Below, in pieces: positions 55,510 to 64,000 of a stretch of DNA of 64,000 nucleotides. The position numbers and the translations under genes are program-made. Each line of letters begins with the position of its first letter. The first letter of the stretch is position 1. The stretch comes from Brevibacterium limosum (lineage in GTDB: Bacteria > Actinomycetota > Actinomycetes > Actinomycetales > Brevibacteriaceae): NCBI RefSeq assembly GCF_011617705.1, contig NZ_CP050154.1, positions 2,852,001-2,916,000 of the forward strand. The letters are read 5' to 3'. The notes beneath the pieces are model-generated. The model was not told the DNA's origin and made no database searches. It saw only the letters and a list, made by a program, of their open reading frames with translations.

Positions 55510-57003
55510 TCAGCGGGCTTCTACGGTGCCCATCATGCCCTGGTCCTCGTGGTCGAGGATGTGGCAGTGGTAGACGGTCTTCCCGGGAAAGTCCTCGAAG
55601 GCGATGAGGACTTTTACCTGGCTGCGGGCCGGGACGTTCACTACGTCCTGCCACCTCGGTTCGGAGAGGTCGCGGTTTCCGTCCTGGACGATCTGCATGG
55701 GCCATACGTGCAGGTGGATGGGGTGGTCCATGGGACTGGAGTTTTTCAGGGTCCACTCCTCCACGGTCCCGGCCGCCACGGGGGTGTCGACCCGGTCGGG
55801 GCCGAACTCCTGGCCGTTGATGGTGAAGGCCATCATCGTGGTGTCCCCCTCACCGCCCCCACTGCCCATCATGGCCCCGCCACCCATGCCCATGGCGAAG
55901 TCCAGGGTGCGGCGGGCGGTGATCGGCTCCCCGCGCAGATCTCGCAGGCCCGGTCCTTCAGGCACAGGTGGAGGTTTTTGGACGGGTGCTCCGGACACTG
56001 TCAGAGTGAGCAGCTCGACCGGCTCGCCGCTACCGGTCTCGTTGTCACCCATCATGGTCCCGCCCATCATGGCGTCCATGCCGCCGCGGTCCACCGGTGC
56101 GGCGACCAGCGTGGAGGAGCCCTCGGTCGTTTCCACGAGCATCTCGATGCGGTTGCCGGGGGCCAGCACCACTTCGGTGATGTCCTCGGGGGTCGGCAGG
56201 CGGCCGAGGTCGCGGCTGAGCACCCGCACCTGCTGGCCCTCCAACCGCAGTCGGAGGTACCGGGAGGGGCAGGCGTTCACGATTCGCCACCGTTCCCGCT
56301 CCCCGGGCGCGGCGTTCAGTTGCGGGCGGACCGCTCCGTTGACCAGCACGACCTCACCTTCCCGGCCCATCATCTGTTGCATCTGACTCACCTCGGCGAG
56401 GTTGCCCGAAGCATCCAGGGTCAGATCCGAGACCACCATGACCCGCTCCCGGGTGACCGGGACCGGCTCGGTGTCCTCAACGATGATGGCCCCGTAGAGT
56501 CCAGCGGCGACCTGATCGGCCACGTGGCCGTGGCGGTGCGGGTGGTACCAGTAGGTGCCCGGCGGATGGTCGGCGGGCAAGGCGAACTCATAGTTGAAGG
56601 ACCCACCGGGTGCGATACTCACGAACGGGTTATCGCCGTTGCCTTCCGGGGAAACGTGCATCCCGTGCACGTGCAGGTTCGTCGGCGCCTCCAGACGGTT
56701 GGTCATCGCAACCCGCACTGTATCTCCGGGTGCCACGCGCAGAGTCGGGCCGGGAAGGGAGCCGTTGAAAGCCTTCACGGATGCCTGCCGTCCGCCGACC
56801 TGGATGCGTGTCTGGGCGGCGGTCAGGTCCAGTTCCAGCACGCCTTCGCGGCTGGCCAGCACCTGCGGTTCGATCAGGTCCTCACCACCGGTGTACCCGC
56901 GGCCGCCGGTGGCGGTCCACCACAGCCCGGTCCCGCCGACGACGGTGGCACCGGCCCCTGCCGCGCCAAGCGCCAGCAGCTGCCGGCGGGTCAGCGGGCT
57001 CAC
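55510..57003 (-). CDS. Tat-exported multicopper oxidase
   Basis: 497 residues from GTG 57003 (overlaps the SHOCT gene by four bases). Tat signal SPLTRRQLLALGAAGAGA. The copper ligands are all present: HVHGMH (residues about 107-112), HPHRHGH, DHPIHLHVW and YHCHILDHEDQGMM, with Met-rich loops (GGMDAMMGGTMMGD; AMGMGGGAMMGSGG). It oxidises Cu(I), Mn(II) or phenols outside the cell. The Met-rich loops suggest a copper-tolerance type. With the SHOCT gene it is the start of the copper/sulfur island. Confidence 0.93.
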   Translation of the reverse strand: MSPLTRRQLLALGAAGAGATVVGGTGLWWTATGGRGYTGGEDLIEPQVLASREGVLELDLTAAQTRIQVGGRQASVKAFNGSLPGPTLRVAPGDTVRVAMTNRLEAPTNLHVHGMHVSPEGNGDNPFVSIAPGGSFNYEFALPADHPPGTYWYHPHRHGHVADQVAAGLYGAIIVEDTEPVPVTRERVMVVSDLTLDASGNLAEVSQMQQMMGREGEVVLVNGAVRPQLNAAPGERERWRIVNACPSRYLRLRLEGQQVRVLSRDLGRLPTPEDITEVVLAPGNRIEMLVETTEGSSTLVAAPVDRGGMDAMMGGTMMGDNETGSGEPVELLTLTVSGAPVQKPPPVPEGPGLRDLRGEPITARRTLDFAMGMGGGAMMGSGGGEGDTTMMAFTINGQEFGPDRVDTPVAAGTVEEWTLKNSSPMDHPIHLHVWPMQIVQDGNRDLSEPRWQDVVNVPARSQVKVLIAFEDFPGKTVYHCHILDHEDQGMMGTVEAR

Positions 57004-57266
57004 CGGCCGTCATCTTCGAGGGTCTGCAACCGTTCGCGGTACTCCTCGGCGCTCAACTCGCCGCGGGCGTAGCGCTCCTGGAGGATCTCCCGCCCCCGGC
57101 CAGGATCCGCGCCGGGGGCACGACCGTGATCGGGTGCGCCGGTGTTCGAGGATCTGCCGGAGAGGGTCTTTACCAGCACGACCACCAGCACGATTACCCC
57201 GGCGAGCACCAGCAGCCCGAAGACCCACATCAATCCCATACCACCCATACCGCCGCCGTTCATCAT
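57000..57266 (-). CDS. Small SHOCT-domain membrane protein
   Basis: 88 residues from ATG 57266 (GAAGGAG upstream). A Gly/Met-rich N-terminus leads to one span (WVFGLLVLAGVIVLVVVLV) and a C-terminal SHOCT domain (EILQERYARGELSAEEYRER). It overlaps the oxidase start by four bases, so it is co-translated. The role is probably assembly or oligomerisation, as is usual for SHOCT proteins next to metal-oxidase genes. Confidence 0.8.
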   Translation of the reverse strand: MMNGGGMGGMGLMWVFGLLVLAGVIVLVVVLVKTLSGRSSNTGAPDHGRAPGADPGRGREILQERYARGELSAEEYRERLQTLEDDGR

Positions 57267-57575
57267 GATCGTGCTCCTTCTCTCTGGTCGTGCATGGTCA
57301 GATCTTCAGTCCTATGTGTCTCTTGCCGGTATGTGTCAACCCAGTTTTGACCTCTCAAGCCTTGTGCAGCGGGCATTTCCTGCTCACCACCACCGGGATG
57401 GACCGTGTGCTGCAGGGGCCCCGCCGATGGAGACGGCGGCGATCCCAGCTTCGGTGGCTTCTTCGATCGCGGTCGCTAACCGGGCTGGGCCTGTCCGAAG
57501 CGCAGCAGCAGCGAATCGGGCACGGAACAGCAGAGCCTAGTGAGCCAGCGCGAAGGCTGTCGCTGTGAGGAGCGG
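57267..57575. other. Gene-free spacer between the oxidase and the MBL-rhodanese fusion
   Basis: 309 bases. On the minus strand one frame near 57408-57540 reads ATAIEEATEAGIAAVSIGG without a start, so it may be a remnant of a gene. Otherwise I see only the leader of the SHOCT gene (57267-57300). No terminator-like stem. Confidence 0.5.
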
Positions 57576-58931
57576 TTACGATTCGGCCATGGGCAGGCCG
57601 ACACTTTCGGCCTCGTTGAACATGGCGTCGATGTGGACCACGTCTTTGCCGGCGCGCTGCAGCAGGCTCGCGGCGATGCCGGAACGGTAGCCGGAGGCGC
57701 AGTGCACCCACAGCCGCTGTGGCGGGACGTCGCCCATCCGGGACGGCAGGTCATGGACGGGGATGTTGACGGCCCCTCGAATGTGGGAGGTTTCGAACTC
57801 GTCGGTGCGCCGCACGTCAAGAATGACTTCGTCACCGGTGCTGCCGCGGGGAACCTCATCCCAGCCAACCCGGGGATACTTGGCGGTTGGCACTCCATGG
57901 GCCCATTCGGCCGGGCCGCCGCCGGTGGCAGTATCGGGGGAATCGATGCCGATCCGGGACAGGTCCCGGATCGCGTTCTCCACATCTTCGTGCGTACCGA
58001 GCAGTGTCAGTTTGTCGTTCCAGGGCAGCACCCAGCCCAAATATCCGGTGAAGCTGGACCCGTCGCCATATTCGAAACTGACGGACCCATCCAGATGGTT
58101 GCTGGCGAAAGCGACCCGGTTGCGCAGGTCGATGACCCATTCGCCGTCGTTGAGGCGGCGGCCGAGTTCGCCGGCGTCGACCGACTCTGGCACTGTCAGG
58201 TCCGCGGGACCGGGGCCTTCAATGTTCAGGGGGCTCATGTGTGCGTAGTAGGCAGGGTAAGCGCTGAGGTTGGCGATCAATTCCGAAACGAAGTGGTCCT
58301 CGTCCGGATCTGTCAGAGCATGGTTGTCCCGGGCCTGCTCGCCGATAGTGGACGAATCAACCTGGGCGGCAGGTCCGCTGGAGCAGAAGGAACCGAACCC
58401 ATGGGTGGGATACAGCGGGGCGTCCTGGACGGCTTCGGCAACGAGCCGCCGCGCCGAGGCGTACTGGTTCCGGGTGAGGGTCTCGGTGTCATCGTCGCTG
58501 ACCAGGTCGGTGCGCCCAACGGAGCCATACAGCAGACTCCCTCCGGAGAAAACCGCCTGCCCTTGACCATCGCTGACGATATAGGACAGGTGGGTGTGGG
58601 TGTGCCCGGGCGTGGCCACCGCCTTGACGGATAGATCGCCGACCTGGAAGACCTCCCCGTCGGCAACCGGGGTCCGTTCGTAGTCGACGGGGTCGGCGGC
58701 GTTGACCAGATACTCTGCCCCGTGAGCCTTGGCGAGCATCAGCCCGCCGGTGAGGTAGTCGTTGTGGATGTGGGTTTCGGCAACGTGGGTGATTTTCACC
58801 CCCGCATTCCGGACGGCGGCTTCGAGCCGGTCGGTATCGCGCTGCGGGTCGATCACCAGTGCACTCGTGCCGTCGTGGACCAGGTAGCTGCGGTCGCCCA
58901 GTTGCGGGGTGTCGATCGTGATGACGTCCAT
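57576..58931 (-). CDS. MBL-fold hydrolase fused to two rhodanese domains
   Basis: 451 residues from ATG 58931 (AAGGAG upstream). The MBL part is of the persulfide-dioxygenase type: ETHIHNDYL (residues 53-60), ATPGHTHTHLSY, and a SGGSLLYGSVGRTDL Asp. The first rhodanese (DLRNRVAFASNHLDGSVSF) has no active cysteine; the second has VHCASGYRS (Cys411). It is a CstB-like enzyme that may oxidise persulfide to sulfite and pass sulfur on. It is the fourth gene leftward of the CstR operator, probably controlled from there. Confidence 0.9.
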   Translation of the reverse strand: MDVITIDTPQLGDRSYLVHDGTSALVIDPQRDTDRLEAAVRNAGVKITHVAETHIHNDYLTGGLMLAKAHGAEYLVNAADPVDYERTPVADGEVFQVGDLSVKAVATPGHTHTHLSYIVSDGQGQAVFSGGSLLYGSVGRTDLVSDDDTETLTRNQYASARRLVAEAVQDAPLYPTHGFGSFCSSGPAAQVDSSTIGEQARDNHALTDPDEDHFVSELIANLSAYPAYYAHMSPLNIEGPGPADLTVPESVDAGELGRRLNDGEWVIDLRNRVAFASNHLDGSVSFEYGDGSSFTGYLGWVLPWNDKLTLLGTHEDVENAIRDLSRIGIDSPDTATGGGPAEWAHGVPTAKYPRVGWDEVPRGSTGDEVILDVRRTDEFETSHIRGAVNIPVHDLPSRMGDVPPQRLWVHCASGYRSGIAASLLQRAGKDVVHIDAMFNEAESVGLPMAES

Positions 58932-58984
58932 GGGATGCTCCTTCACTATGGGCACTGTTCACGCTGATGGAATAGGTGGGGTTC

Positions 58985-59404
58985 CTACGCTCCGGCGGCG
59001 GCCGGCAATTGAGCTAATGCGGCGCGCAGCCGGGTATCGGCATCGTCGGCCACTTCGCGGACAGCATCGGTGTCGCTGAGCTCGACCATGGTTTGCGGGT
59101 CAATGGCTTGGACCACCGTGGTGCCGGCTGATGGGCCGCGGCGCACGACGACGTTGCACGGCAGCAGCGCCCCCAGATCCGGCTCGGCGGTGAGGCCGCG
59201 CTGGGCCAGGCCGGGGTTGCAGGCACCCAGGATGACGTAATCGCCGAGCGCCTCTGCGGCCTCAGCGCCCAGCTTGCTCTCGAAGGTGGAGCGGACGTCG
59301 ATTTCCGACAGGACGCCGAACCCCTGTTCAGAGAGGGCCTCCTTGGTCCGTTCCACGGCGTCGGTGTAGGAAAGGTCGACGGTGATCGTGTGGGTGTAGC
59401 TCAT
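58985..59404 (-). CDS. DUF302 protein
   Basis: 139 residues of the DUF302 fold (VDLSYTDAVERTKEALSEQG, then ILGACNPGLAQRGLTAEPDL). This family commonly accompanies sulfur and copper genes; the role is uncertain. It lies between the regulator and the first MBL-rhodanese gene on the same strand, so it belongs to that transcript. Confidence 0.9.
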   Translation of the reverse strand: MSYTHTITVDLSYTDAVERTKEALSEQGFGVLSEIDVRSTFESKLGAEAAEALGDYVILGACNPGLAQRGLTAEPDLGALLPCNVVVRRGPSAGTTVVQAIDPQTMVELSDTDAVREVADDADTRLRAALAQLPAAAGA

Positions 59405-59467
59405 CTGCTGCTCCTTGCTGGTTGTACCTGCAGTGCTGCTTGACGATTCGTGCGGGCGGGGGTGCTG

Positions 59468-59800
<333 letters not shown>

Positions 59801-59849
59801 TGTAAGACTGGCTTCATTCCCACCAACGACAATCCTTTGGAGGACGATA

Positions 59850-61229
59850 ATGATCGTGAATCAGTACTACCTCGGCTGCCTGTCCCATGGCTCCTACCTG
59901 ATCGGCGATGAGAGAAGCGGTCAGGCGGTCGTCGTCGATCCGCGGCGCGACATTGGCGAGTACCTCGCCGACGCGGCGGCGAACAACCTGACGATCACCG
60001 GGGTGATCAATACCCACTTCCACGCCGACTTCGTCGCCGGCCACCTTGAACTCGCCCAGGCCACCGGCGCATGGATCGGCTACGGCCGCCGAGCAGAAAC
60101 CGAATACGAGATCCGCACCTTCAGCCACGGCGATAAGGTCTCCCTCGGTGAGGTCGAACTCGAGATCCTGGAGACTCCCGGGCACACCTGGGAGTCGATC
60201 AGCGTACTGGTACGCGAACAGTCCGGTGCGAGCCCGGATGCGGTACTCACCGGCGATGCATTGTTCATCGGCGATGTCGGCCGCCCCGACCTGGCTGCCG
60301 CCGTCGGCGCCGACCCGGACGAGCTGGCACGTGCCCTTTACGCGTCGATCCATGATGTGCTGATGAAGCTTCCCGACGACGTGCGTGTGCTGCCGGCCCA
60401 CGGCGCCGGTTCCGCATGCGGCAAAAACCTTTCGGATGAACTCGAGTCCACTATCGGTGCGCAGCGGATGATGAACCTCTCCGTCCAGCCGATGGGTGAA
60501 GACGAATTCGTTGCCATGATCCGCAGTGGACAGCCGGCCATCCCGGAGTACTTTGCCGTCGATGCCGTACTGAACCGTCAGGACCGCCCCTTGATCGGCG
60601 CCGCCAGTGACCTCCGTGCACTGTCCGTACGGGACCTGCAGGATGCCGCCGCCCGCGGCGCTCGGATCCTCGACACCCGCTCACCGGAGGACTTCGCCGA
60701 AGGCCACCTCGCCGGATCTCTCAACGTCGGACTCGACGGACGCTTCGCCGAGACGGCCGGCATGGTCATCGGATCAGATGAGGAGATCGTCCTTATCACC
60801 CACGCGTCACGTGAAGAAGAGGCCGCGATGCGGCTGGGCCGGATCGGCTTCGACCGGGTGGCCGGTTACCTCAACGAACCGGCACGCGCCTTCACCGAAC
60901 TCGGCGACATTGTCCAGCGGGGAGAACGCGTCGACGTCGAAACCTTCGACACAGAACGCCAAAACGAAGGGGCCACGGTTCTCGATGTCCGCAATCCCGG
61001 TGAAATCGAAGACGGCGCGGTGCCCGGTTCCGTGCGGATTCCGTTGGCAGAACTGGCGCAGCGCCACAACGAAGTCCCCGCGGACCGGCCCGTCCTCGTA
61101 CACTGCGCCGGCGGGTGGCGCTCCAGCGTCGGCGCCAGCACCCTGCGAGCCCTCGGCCACACCAACGTTAAGGATCTGACCGGTGGCTACAGCGCCTGGA
61201 CAGCCACTCACGAACCATCCAACGCCTAA
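59850..61229 (+). CDS. CstB-like persulfide dioxygenase-rhodanese fusion
   Basis: 459 residues from ATG 59850 (GGAGG upstream). MBL domain: NTHFHADFVAGH (His56, His58, Asp60), ETPGHTWESIS, TGDALFIGDVGRPDL. Then an inactive rhodanese (LITHASREEEAA, no Cys) and an active one (LVHCAGGWRSSVG, Cys419). This is the arrangement of Staphylococcus CstB, which oxidises persulfide and makes thiosulfate. First gene rightward of the operators, so directly under CstR. Arranged differently in detail from the fusion at 57576. Confidence 0.92.
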   Translation: MIVNQYYLGCLSHGSYLIGDERSGQAVVVDPRRDIGEYLADAAANNLTITGVINTHFHADFVAGHLELAQATGAWIGYGRRAETEYEIRTFSHGDKVSLGEVELEILETPGHTWESISVLVREQSGASPDAVLTGDALFIGDVGRPDLAAAVGADPDELARALYASIHDVLMKLPDDVRVLPAHGAGSACGKNLSDELESTIGAQRMMNLSVQPMGEDEFVAMIRSGQPAIPEYFAVDAVLNRQDRPLIGAASDLRALSVRDLQDAAARGARILDTRSPEDFAEGHLAGSLNVGLDGRFAETAGMVIGSDEEIVLITHASREEEAAMRLGRIGFDRVAGYLNEPARAFTELGDIVQRGERVDVETFDTERQNEGATVLDVRNPGEIEDGAVPGSVRIPLAELAQRHNEVPADRPVLVHCAGGWRSSVGASTLRALGHTNVKDLTGGYSAWTATHEPSNA

Positions 61230-61269
61230 GAACACCGGGCAGCACCATCACCGGAAAGGAAATACCGCC

Positions 61270-61572
61270 ATGTCCGAAATCACCACCGCAGAGGCCAATG
61301 CACGCCGCAATACTGCGACCATCCTGGACGTACGTGAAGAGGCTGAAACCGCCGAAGGCATGATCCCCGGCGCAGTGCACATCCCGCTCGGCCAACTGGC
61401 ATCCCGTCTTGGAGAACTCGATGCGGGCCGGCCGGTCATCACCGTCTGCGCCAGCGGAAACCGAAGCGCCCACGCGGCCGTGGACCTGCTGGTCGCAGGT
61501 TTCCGCGCAGACACGATGGCCGGCGGCATGACCGCCTGGGAAACCGAAGGTCGACCCACCCACAAGCCCTAA
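61270..61572 (+). CDS. Single-domain rhodanese
   Basis: 100 residues from ATG 61270 (AAAGGA upstream). TILDVREEAETAEGMIPGAV and TVCASGNRSAHAA (active Cys60) identify the domain. It would carry sulfane sulfur in the operon. A GC-rich hairpin (61598-61629) follows before the next gene. Confidence 0.92.
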   Translation: MSEITTAEANARRNTATILDVREEAETAEGMIPGAVHIPLGQLASRLGELDAGRPVITVCASGNRSAHAAVDLLVAGFRADTMAGGMTAWETEGRPTHKP

Positions 61573-61597
61573 AAAGGCGCATCCACCCATCCCGGCG

Positions 61598-61629
61598 GTC
61601 CGCCGCCGGTCCTTGCCGGCGGCGGGGAC
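61598..61629. terminator. Hairpin between the two rhodanese genes
   Basis: GTCCGCCGCCGG (61598-61609) and CCGGCGGCGGGGAC (61616-61629) pair around a six-base loop. No U-tract follows, so it is more likely an mRNA-processing or attenuating stem than a full terminator. Confidence 0.5.
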
Positions 61630-61650
61630 ACCTTGAGCACAAAGGAAAGT

Positions 61651-62274
61651 ATGACTACTTCAACACAACCTAAACCCACGATCGATACCGTGGGCGCGGC
61701 AACGCTGCAGTCCTGGATCGACACCGACGATGACCTGATCGTGTTGGACGTGCGCAGCGGAGCCGAATTCGAAACGGTGCATATCCGCGGCTCATACAAC
61801 GTGCCGCTGCCGCTGCTCTCCGAACACGCCGATGAGCTCGCAGGGCGGCTCGGCCGACGCACCGTACTGGTCTGCCAATCCGGCACGCGTGCCGAACAGG
61901 CACGGCAGCGCCTCAACGGCGCCGGCGTGGAAGCCGCCCATGTATTGACCGGAGGCATTCCCGCCTACGCGGCCGCCGGCGGCGACGTCGTCCACGGCAC
62001 CCAACGCTGGGACCTCGAACGCCAGGTCCGCCTGGTCGCCGGCTCCCTCGTCGTGACCGGGCTCGCCGGCGGCAAGTTCCTCTCACCGAAATTCCGCATG
62101 CTCGCCGGGGCCATCGGCACCGGACTGACCTTCTCCGCCGCGACCAACACCTGCGCCATGGGCAAAGCACTGGCCGCAATGCCCTGGAACCGCGCGGCTC
62201 AGGAGCCAACCCGCGAAGCAGTCATCCTGCAACTGCCCTCCCGGGGACCGGCACCGCAGACCCAGGCTTCATGA
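61651..62274 (+). CDS. Rhodanese with C-terminal DUF2892-like membrane region
   Basis: 207 residues from ATG 61651 (AAAGGAAAG upstream). Rhodanese: IVLDVRSGAEFETVHIRGSY, then VLVCQSGTRAEQAR (Cys75). After residue 120 come two spans (LVAGSLVVTGLAGGKFL; FRMLAGAIGTGLTFSAATNT) with CAMG. Such fusions serve membrane sulfur transfer. It overlaps the exporter start by four bases. Confidence 0.88.
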   Translation: MTTSTQPKPTIDTVGAATLQSWIDTDDDLIVLDVRSGAEFETVHIRGSYNVPLPLLSEHADELAGRLGRRTVLVCQSGTRAEQARQRLNGAGVEAAHVLTGGIPAYAAAGGDVVHGTQRWDLERQVRLVAGSLVVTGLAGGKFLSPKFRMLAGAIGTGLTFSAATNTCAMGKALAAMPWNRAAQEPTREAVILQLPSRGPAPQTQAS

Positions 62275-63044
62275 TCGCCGCCGCCCTGGCCCTGGGACTG
62301 CTCGTCGGAGCGGTCCTGGGCCTGGTCGGGGCCGGCGGTTCCATCATTGCCGTTCCCGCGCTTGTCTACGGCGTGGGAATGAGCACCCACGACGCCATCC
62401 CCACCTCACTACTCGTCGTCGGACTCTCCTCCATAGCCGCCGTCATCCCCCGTATCCGCACCGGTATCAGCTGGCGTATCGCACTGCCGGTTGGGGCCGC
62501 CGGCATTCCAGCGGCATGGGGCGGAGCCGCCGCCGGCCGGCTCCTGAACGAAGAGGTGCTCCTTCTCGCCTTCGCCGCCATCATGGTGGCCGCCGGGGCC
62601 CGGATGCTCACCAAGACACCAGAGATAACCGGACACTGTGGCTCCGATCAGGGATCCTTCCTGCGATCGTGCTTACCCAAGGCAGCCGCCGTCGGACTTG
62701 GGATCGGTTTTCTCACCGGACTGCTCGGCGTCGGCGGTGGCTTTCTCATCGTTCCGGCACTGACGCTGTTCCTCGGTCTGTCGATGTCGCAGGCCGTCGG
62801 AACATCACTGGTCATCATCACCATCAACGCAGCAGCAGGATTCAGTGCCCACGCCACCGGCTTCACCATCGACTGGGTCCCAACACTGGCCTTCGCAATT
62901 CCCGCCATCGCCGGCTCGCTCGCCGCGAGCCGCCTGTCACACAAACTCAACAGCAAACACGTTCGCACCGCCTTCGCCATCCTCGTGTTCGCCGTCGCCG
63001 CCATCGTGGCGGTGAGCACCATTATCGGCATCATCGGCGGCTGA
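62271..63044 (+). CDS. Sulfite/sulfonate exporter, TauE/SafE family
   Basis: 257 residues with about eight spans. The repeated glycine motif LVGAVLGLVGAGGSIIAVPA near residue 10 and GFLTGLLGVGGGFLIVPALT near 140 is the signature of TauE. It would export sulfite or thiosulfate made by the fusions. ATGA overlap with the previous gene. A stop is followed by 228 bases that hold no gene. Confidence 0.93.
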   Translation: MIAAALALGLLVGAVLGLVGAGGSIIAVPALVYGVGMSTHDAIPTSLLVVGLSSIAAVIPRIRTGISWRIALPVGAAGIPAAWGGAAAGRLLNEEVLLLAFAAIMVAAGARMLTKTPEITGHCGSDQGSFLRSCLPKAAAVGLGIGFLTGLLGVGGGFLIVPALTLFLGLSMSQAVGTSLVIITINAAAGFSAHATGFTIDWVPTLAFAIPAIAGSLAASRLSHKLNSKHVRTAFAILVFAVAAIVAVSTIIGIIGG

Positions 63045-63272
63045 CGATTCGCCGCTCCTTTCGTTCCACCGCGCTCAGCGACTGTCCCAGTGCCGTAACC
63101 GCCACCGGGGTTGATCGATGCACCAACCGCATCTGCAACTAGTAAGCAAACCTGGCACTGGATTTCAAGCAACTGGGTGCGGTGTCGGACCTGCAAGCGG
63201 TAGAGAGACACCTGCCTGTGAAGGGGACCCTCCGTGCCGCTGGGCGCCGGCCCATACAGTCGTACTCAATAT

Positions 63273-63896
63273 TCACTGCGCCCGGCTTCGGGAGAGCAAT
63301 TTAGCGCCGTCAGGCCTTAGTTCTCCAGTGGGCGAGACGTGCCGGTACAGCGTCTGCCGGGTGATGCCGAGTTCTTTGCAGAGATCACCAACCTTGGTGT
63401 CGGGCTGACCCATGGACGCTTTCGCCAGGCGGACTTTGGCGGACGTCATTTTGTAGGGCCGGCCGCCTTTTCTGCCCCGGGCGCGGGCCGATGCCAAGCC
63501 GGCCATGGTTCGTTCGGAGATGAGTTCGCGTTCGAATTCGGCCAGGGCGGCGAAGATCCCGAAGACCAGTTTGCCGGAGGCGGTGGTGGTGTCGATCGCT
63601 GCACCCTGACCGGTGAGGACTTTGAGCCCGATGCCGCGCTCGGTGAGGTCGTGGACGATGTTGACCAGATGGCGCAGGTCCCGACCGAGCCGGTCCAGCT
63701 TCCACACCATTAGAGTGTCCCCGTCCCGCAGGGACCGAAGGCAAGAGACCAGCTCGGGGCGGTCCTCTTTCTTGCCGGAGGCCTTGTCTTCATACAGCTG
63801 CGCAGGCTCGATGCCGGCGGCAAGGAGCGCGTCGCGCTGCAGGTCAGTGGCTTGGGAGCCGTCGGCTTTGGAAACGCGCATGTAGCCGACCAGCAT
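63273..63896 (-). CDS. Serine recombinase (resolvase/invertase)
   Basis: 207 residues. Ser9 in GYMRVSKADGSQATDLQRDA; DKASGKKEDRPELVSCLRSL; LMVWKLDRLGRDLRHLV; ASARARGRKGGRPYKM; and the helix-turn-helix VGDLCKELGITRQTLYRHVS. The start is preceded by GGAGGAGAAA. It is divergent in sequence from the resolvase at 54644, so they are from different transposons. Its res site should lie in 63897-64000, at the window edge. Confidence 0.93.
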   Translation of the reverse strand: MLVGYMRVSKADGSQATDLQRDALLAAGIEPAQLYEDKASGKKEDRPELVSCLRSLRDGDTLMVWKLDRLGRDLRHLVNIVHDLTERGIGLKVLTGQGAAIDTTTASGKLVFGIFAALAEFERELISERTMAGLASARARGRKGGRPYKMTSAKVRLAKASMGQPDTKVGDLCKELGITRQTLYRHVSPTGELRPDGAKLLSRSRAQ

Positions 63897-64000
63897 CAGG
63901 TTTCTCCTCCATCATTTATACGTTCGTTTGTGTGACACTCCTGGGGAACCTCTCTGATCGTCAGAAATTGTCATTTAACCCGTTACTTATTCTACGTTGC

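Noticed and set aside
55423..57072. Plus-strand open frame of 549 codons
   Set aside because: Antisense of the multicopper oxidase, which has all four copper motifs.
63045..63272. Additional gene after the TauE exporter
   Set aside because: Short frames lack start sites and motifs.

Overview
The window is high-GC DNA from an actinobacterium. A Micrococcales member such as Brevibacterium is my best guess, but that is inference. The support is the gene order (MaoC pair, murB, tRNA-Trp, secE, nusG, rplK, rplA, later rplJ and rplL), the Tat genes, the actinobacterial NusG with a long acidic N-terminus, and Shine-Dalgarno sites of the AAGGAG type. About 1-32.8 kb reads as host chromosome. About 32.8-64 kb reads as acquired DNA that continues past the right edge.

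Chromosomal part. A two-domain GNAT acetyltransferase and a metallo-beta-lactamase-fold hydrolase are followed by two IS110-family elements. The second IS110 has cut a gene in two; removing 1616 bases restores one open frame of 405 residues. That gene belongs to a three-gene cluster (3.7-8.5 kb) of unknown membrane proteins. Its neighbouring paralogue has an in-frame amber codon at the same kind of locus, so both paralogues of the cluster look broken. Next come rplL-rplJ, an alcohol dehydrogenase, an aldehyde dehydrogenase and a GAF-type regulator, rplA-rplK, nusG-secE-tRNA-Trp, a membrane metallophosphoesterase, murB and a HadAB-like MaoC pair, all on the minus strand. Three copies of a 56-bp near-perfect palindrome sit just 3' of adh, ald and rplA. 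Plus-strand genes follow: an ATP-grasp enzyme with a serine hydrolase, and a lipoprotein. Then comes a minus-strand Tat operon (tatA-tatC-tatB) behind a Tat-exported intradiol-dioxygenase-like lipoprotein, a CPBP protease, and two hydrolases.

Acquired part. A 43-base tRNA 3' fragment at 32.81-32.85 kb marks a probable attachment site. It is followed by a tyrosine integrase, a glutaredoxin, and a set of exported or membrane proteins (a propeller-like protein, a Pro/Asp-rich surface protein, a fused lytic transglycosylase/M23 peptidase, and a membrane-anchored protein). A MobF-type relaxase-helicase lies at 44.5-48.2 kb. No VirB4- or TraG-type ATPase is visible. Cargo includes an ADP-ribosyltransferase-like protein that lacks the expected catalytic residues, and a type III restriction-modification operon whose third gene (DUF3644-like) carries a HEPN-like RxxxxH motif.

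A Tn3-type resolvase with a res-like repeat (54.6-55.4 kb) and a second serine recombinase (63.3-63.9 kb) bracket a copper/sulfur island. This holds a Tat-exported multicopper oxidase, a SHOCT protein, two MBL-rhodanese fusions, DUF302, a CsoR-family regulator that lacks the copper-binding histidine (so probably CstR, a persulfide sensor) with two operator palindromes, two rhodaneses and a TauE exporter. Together these look like a reactive-sulfur detoxification operon: sense persulfide, oxidise it to sulfite or thiosulfate, and export the product.
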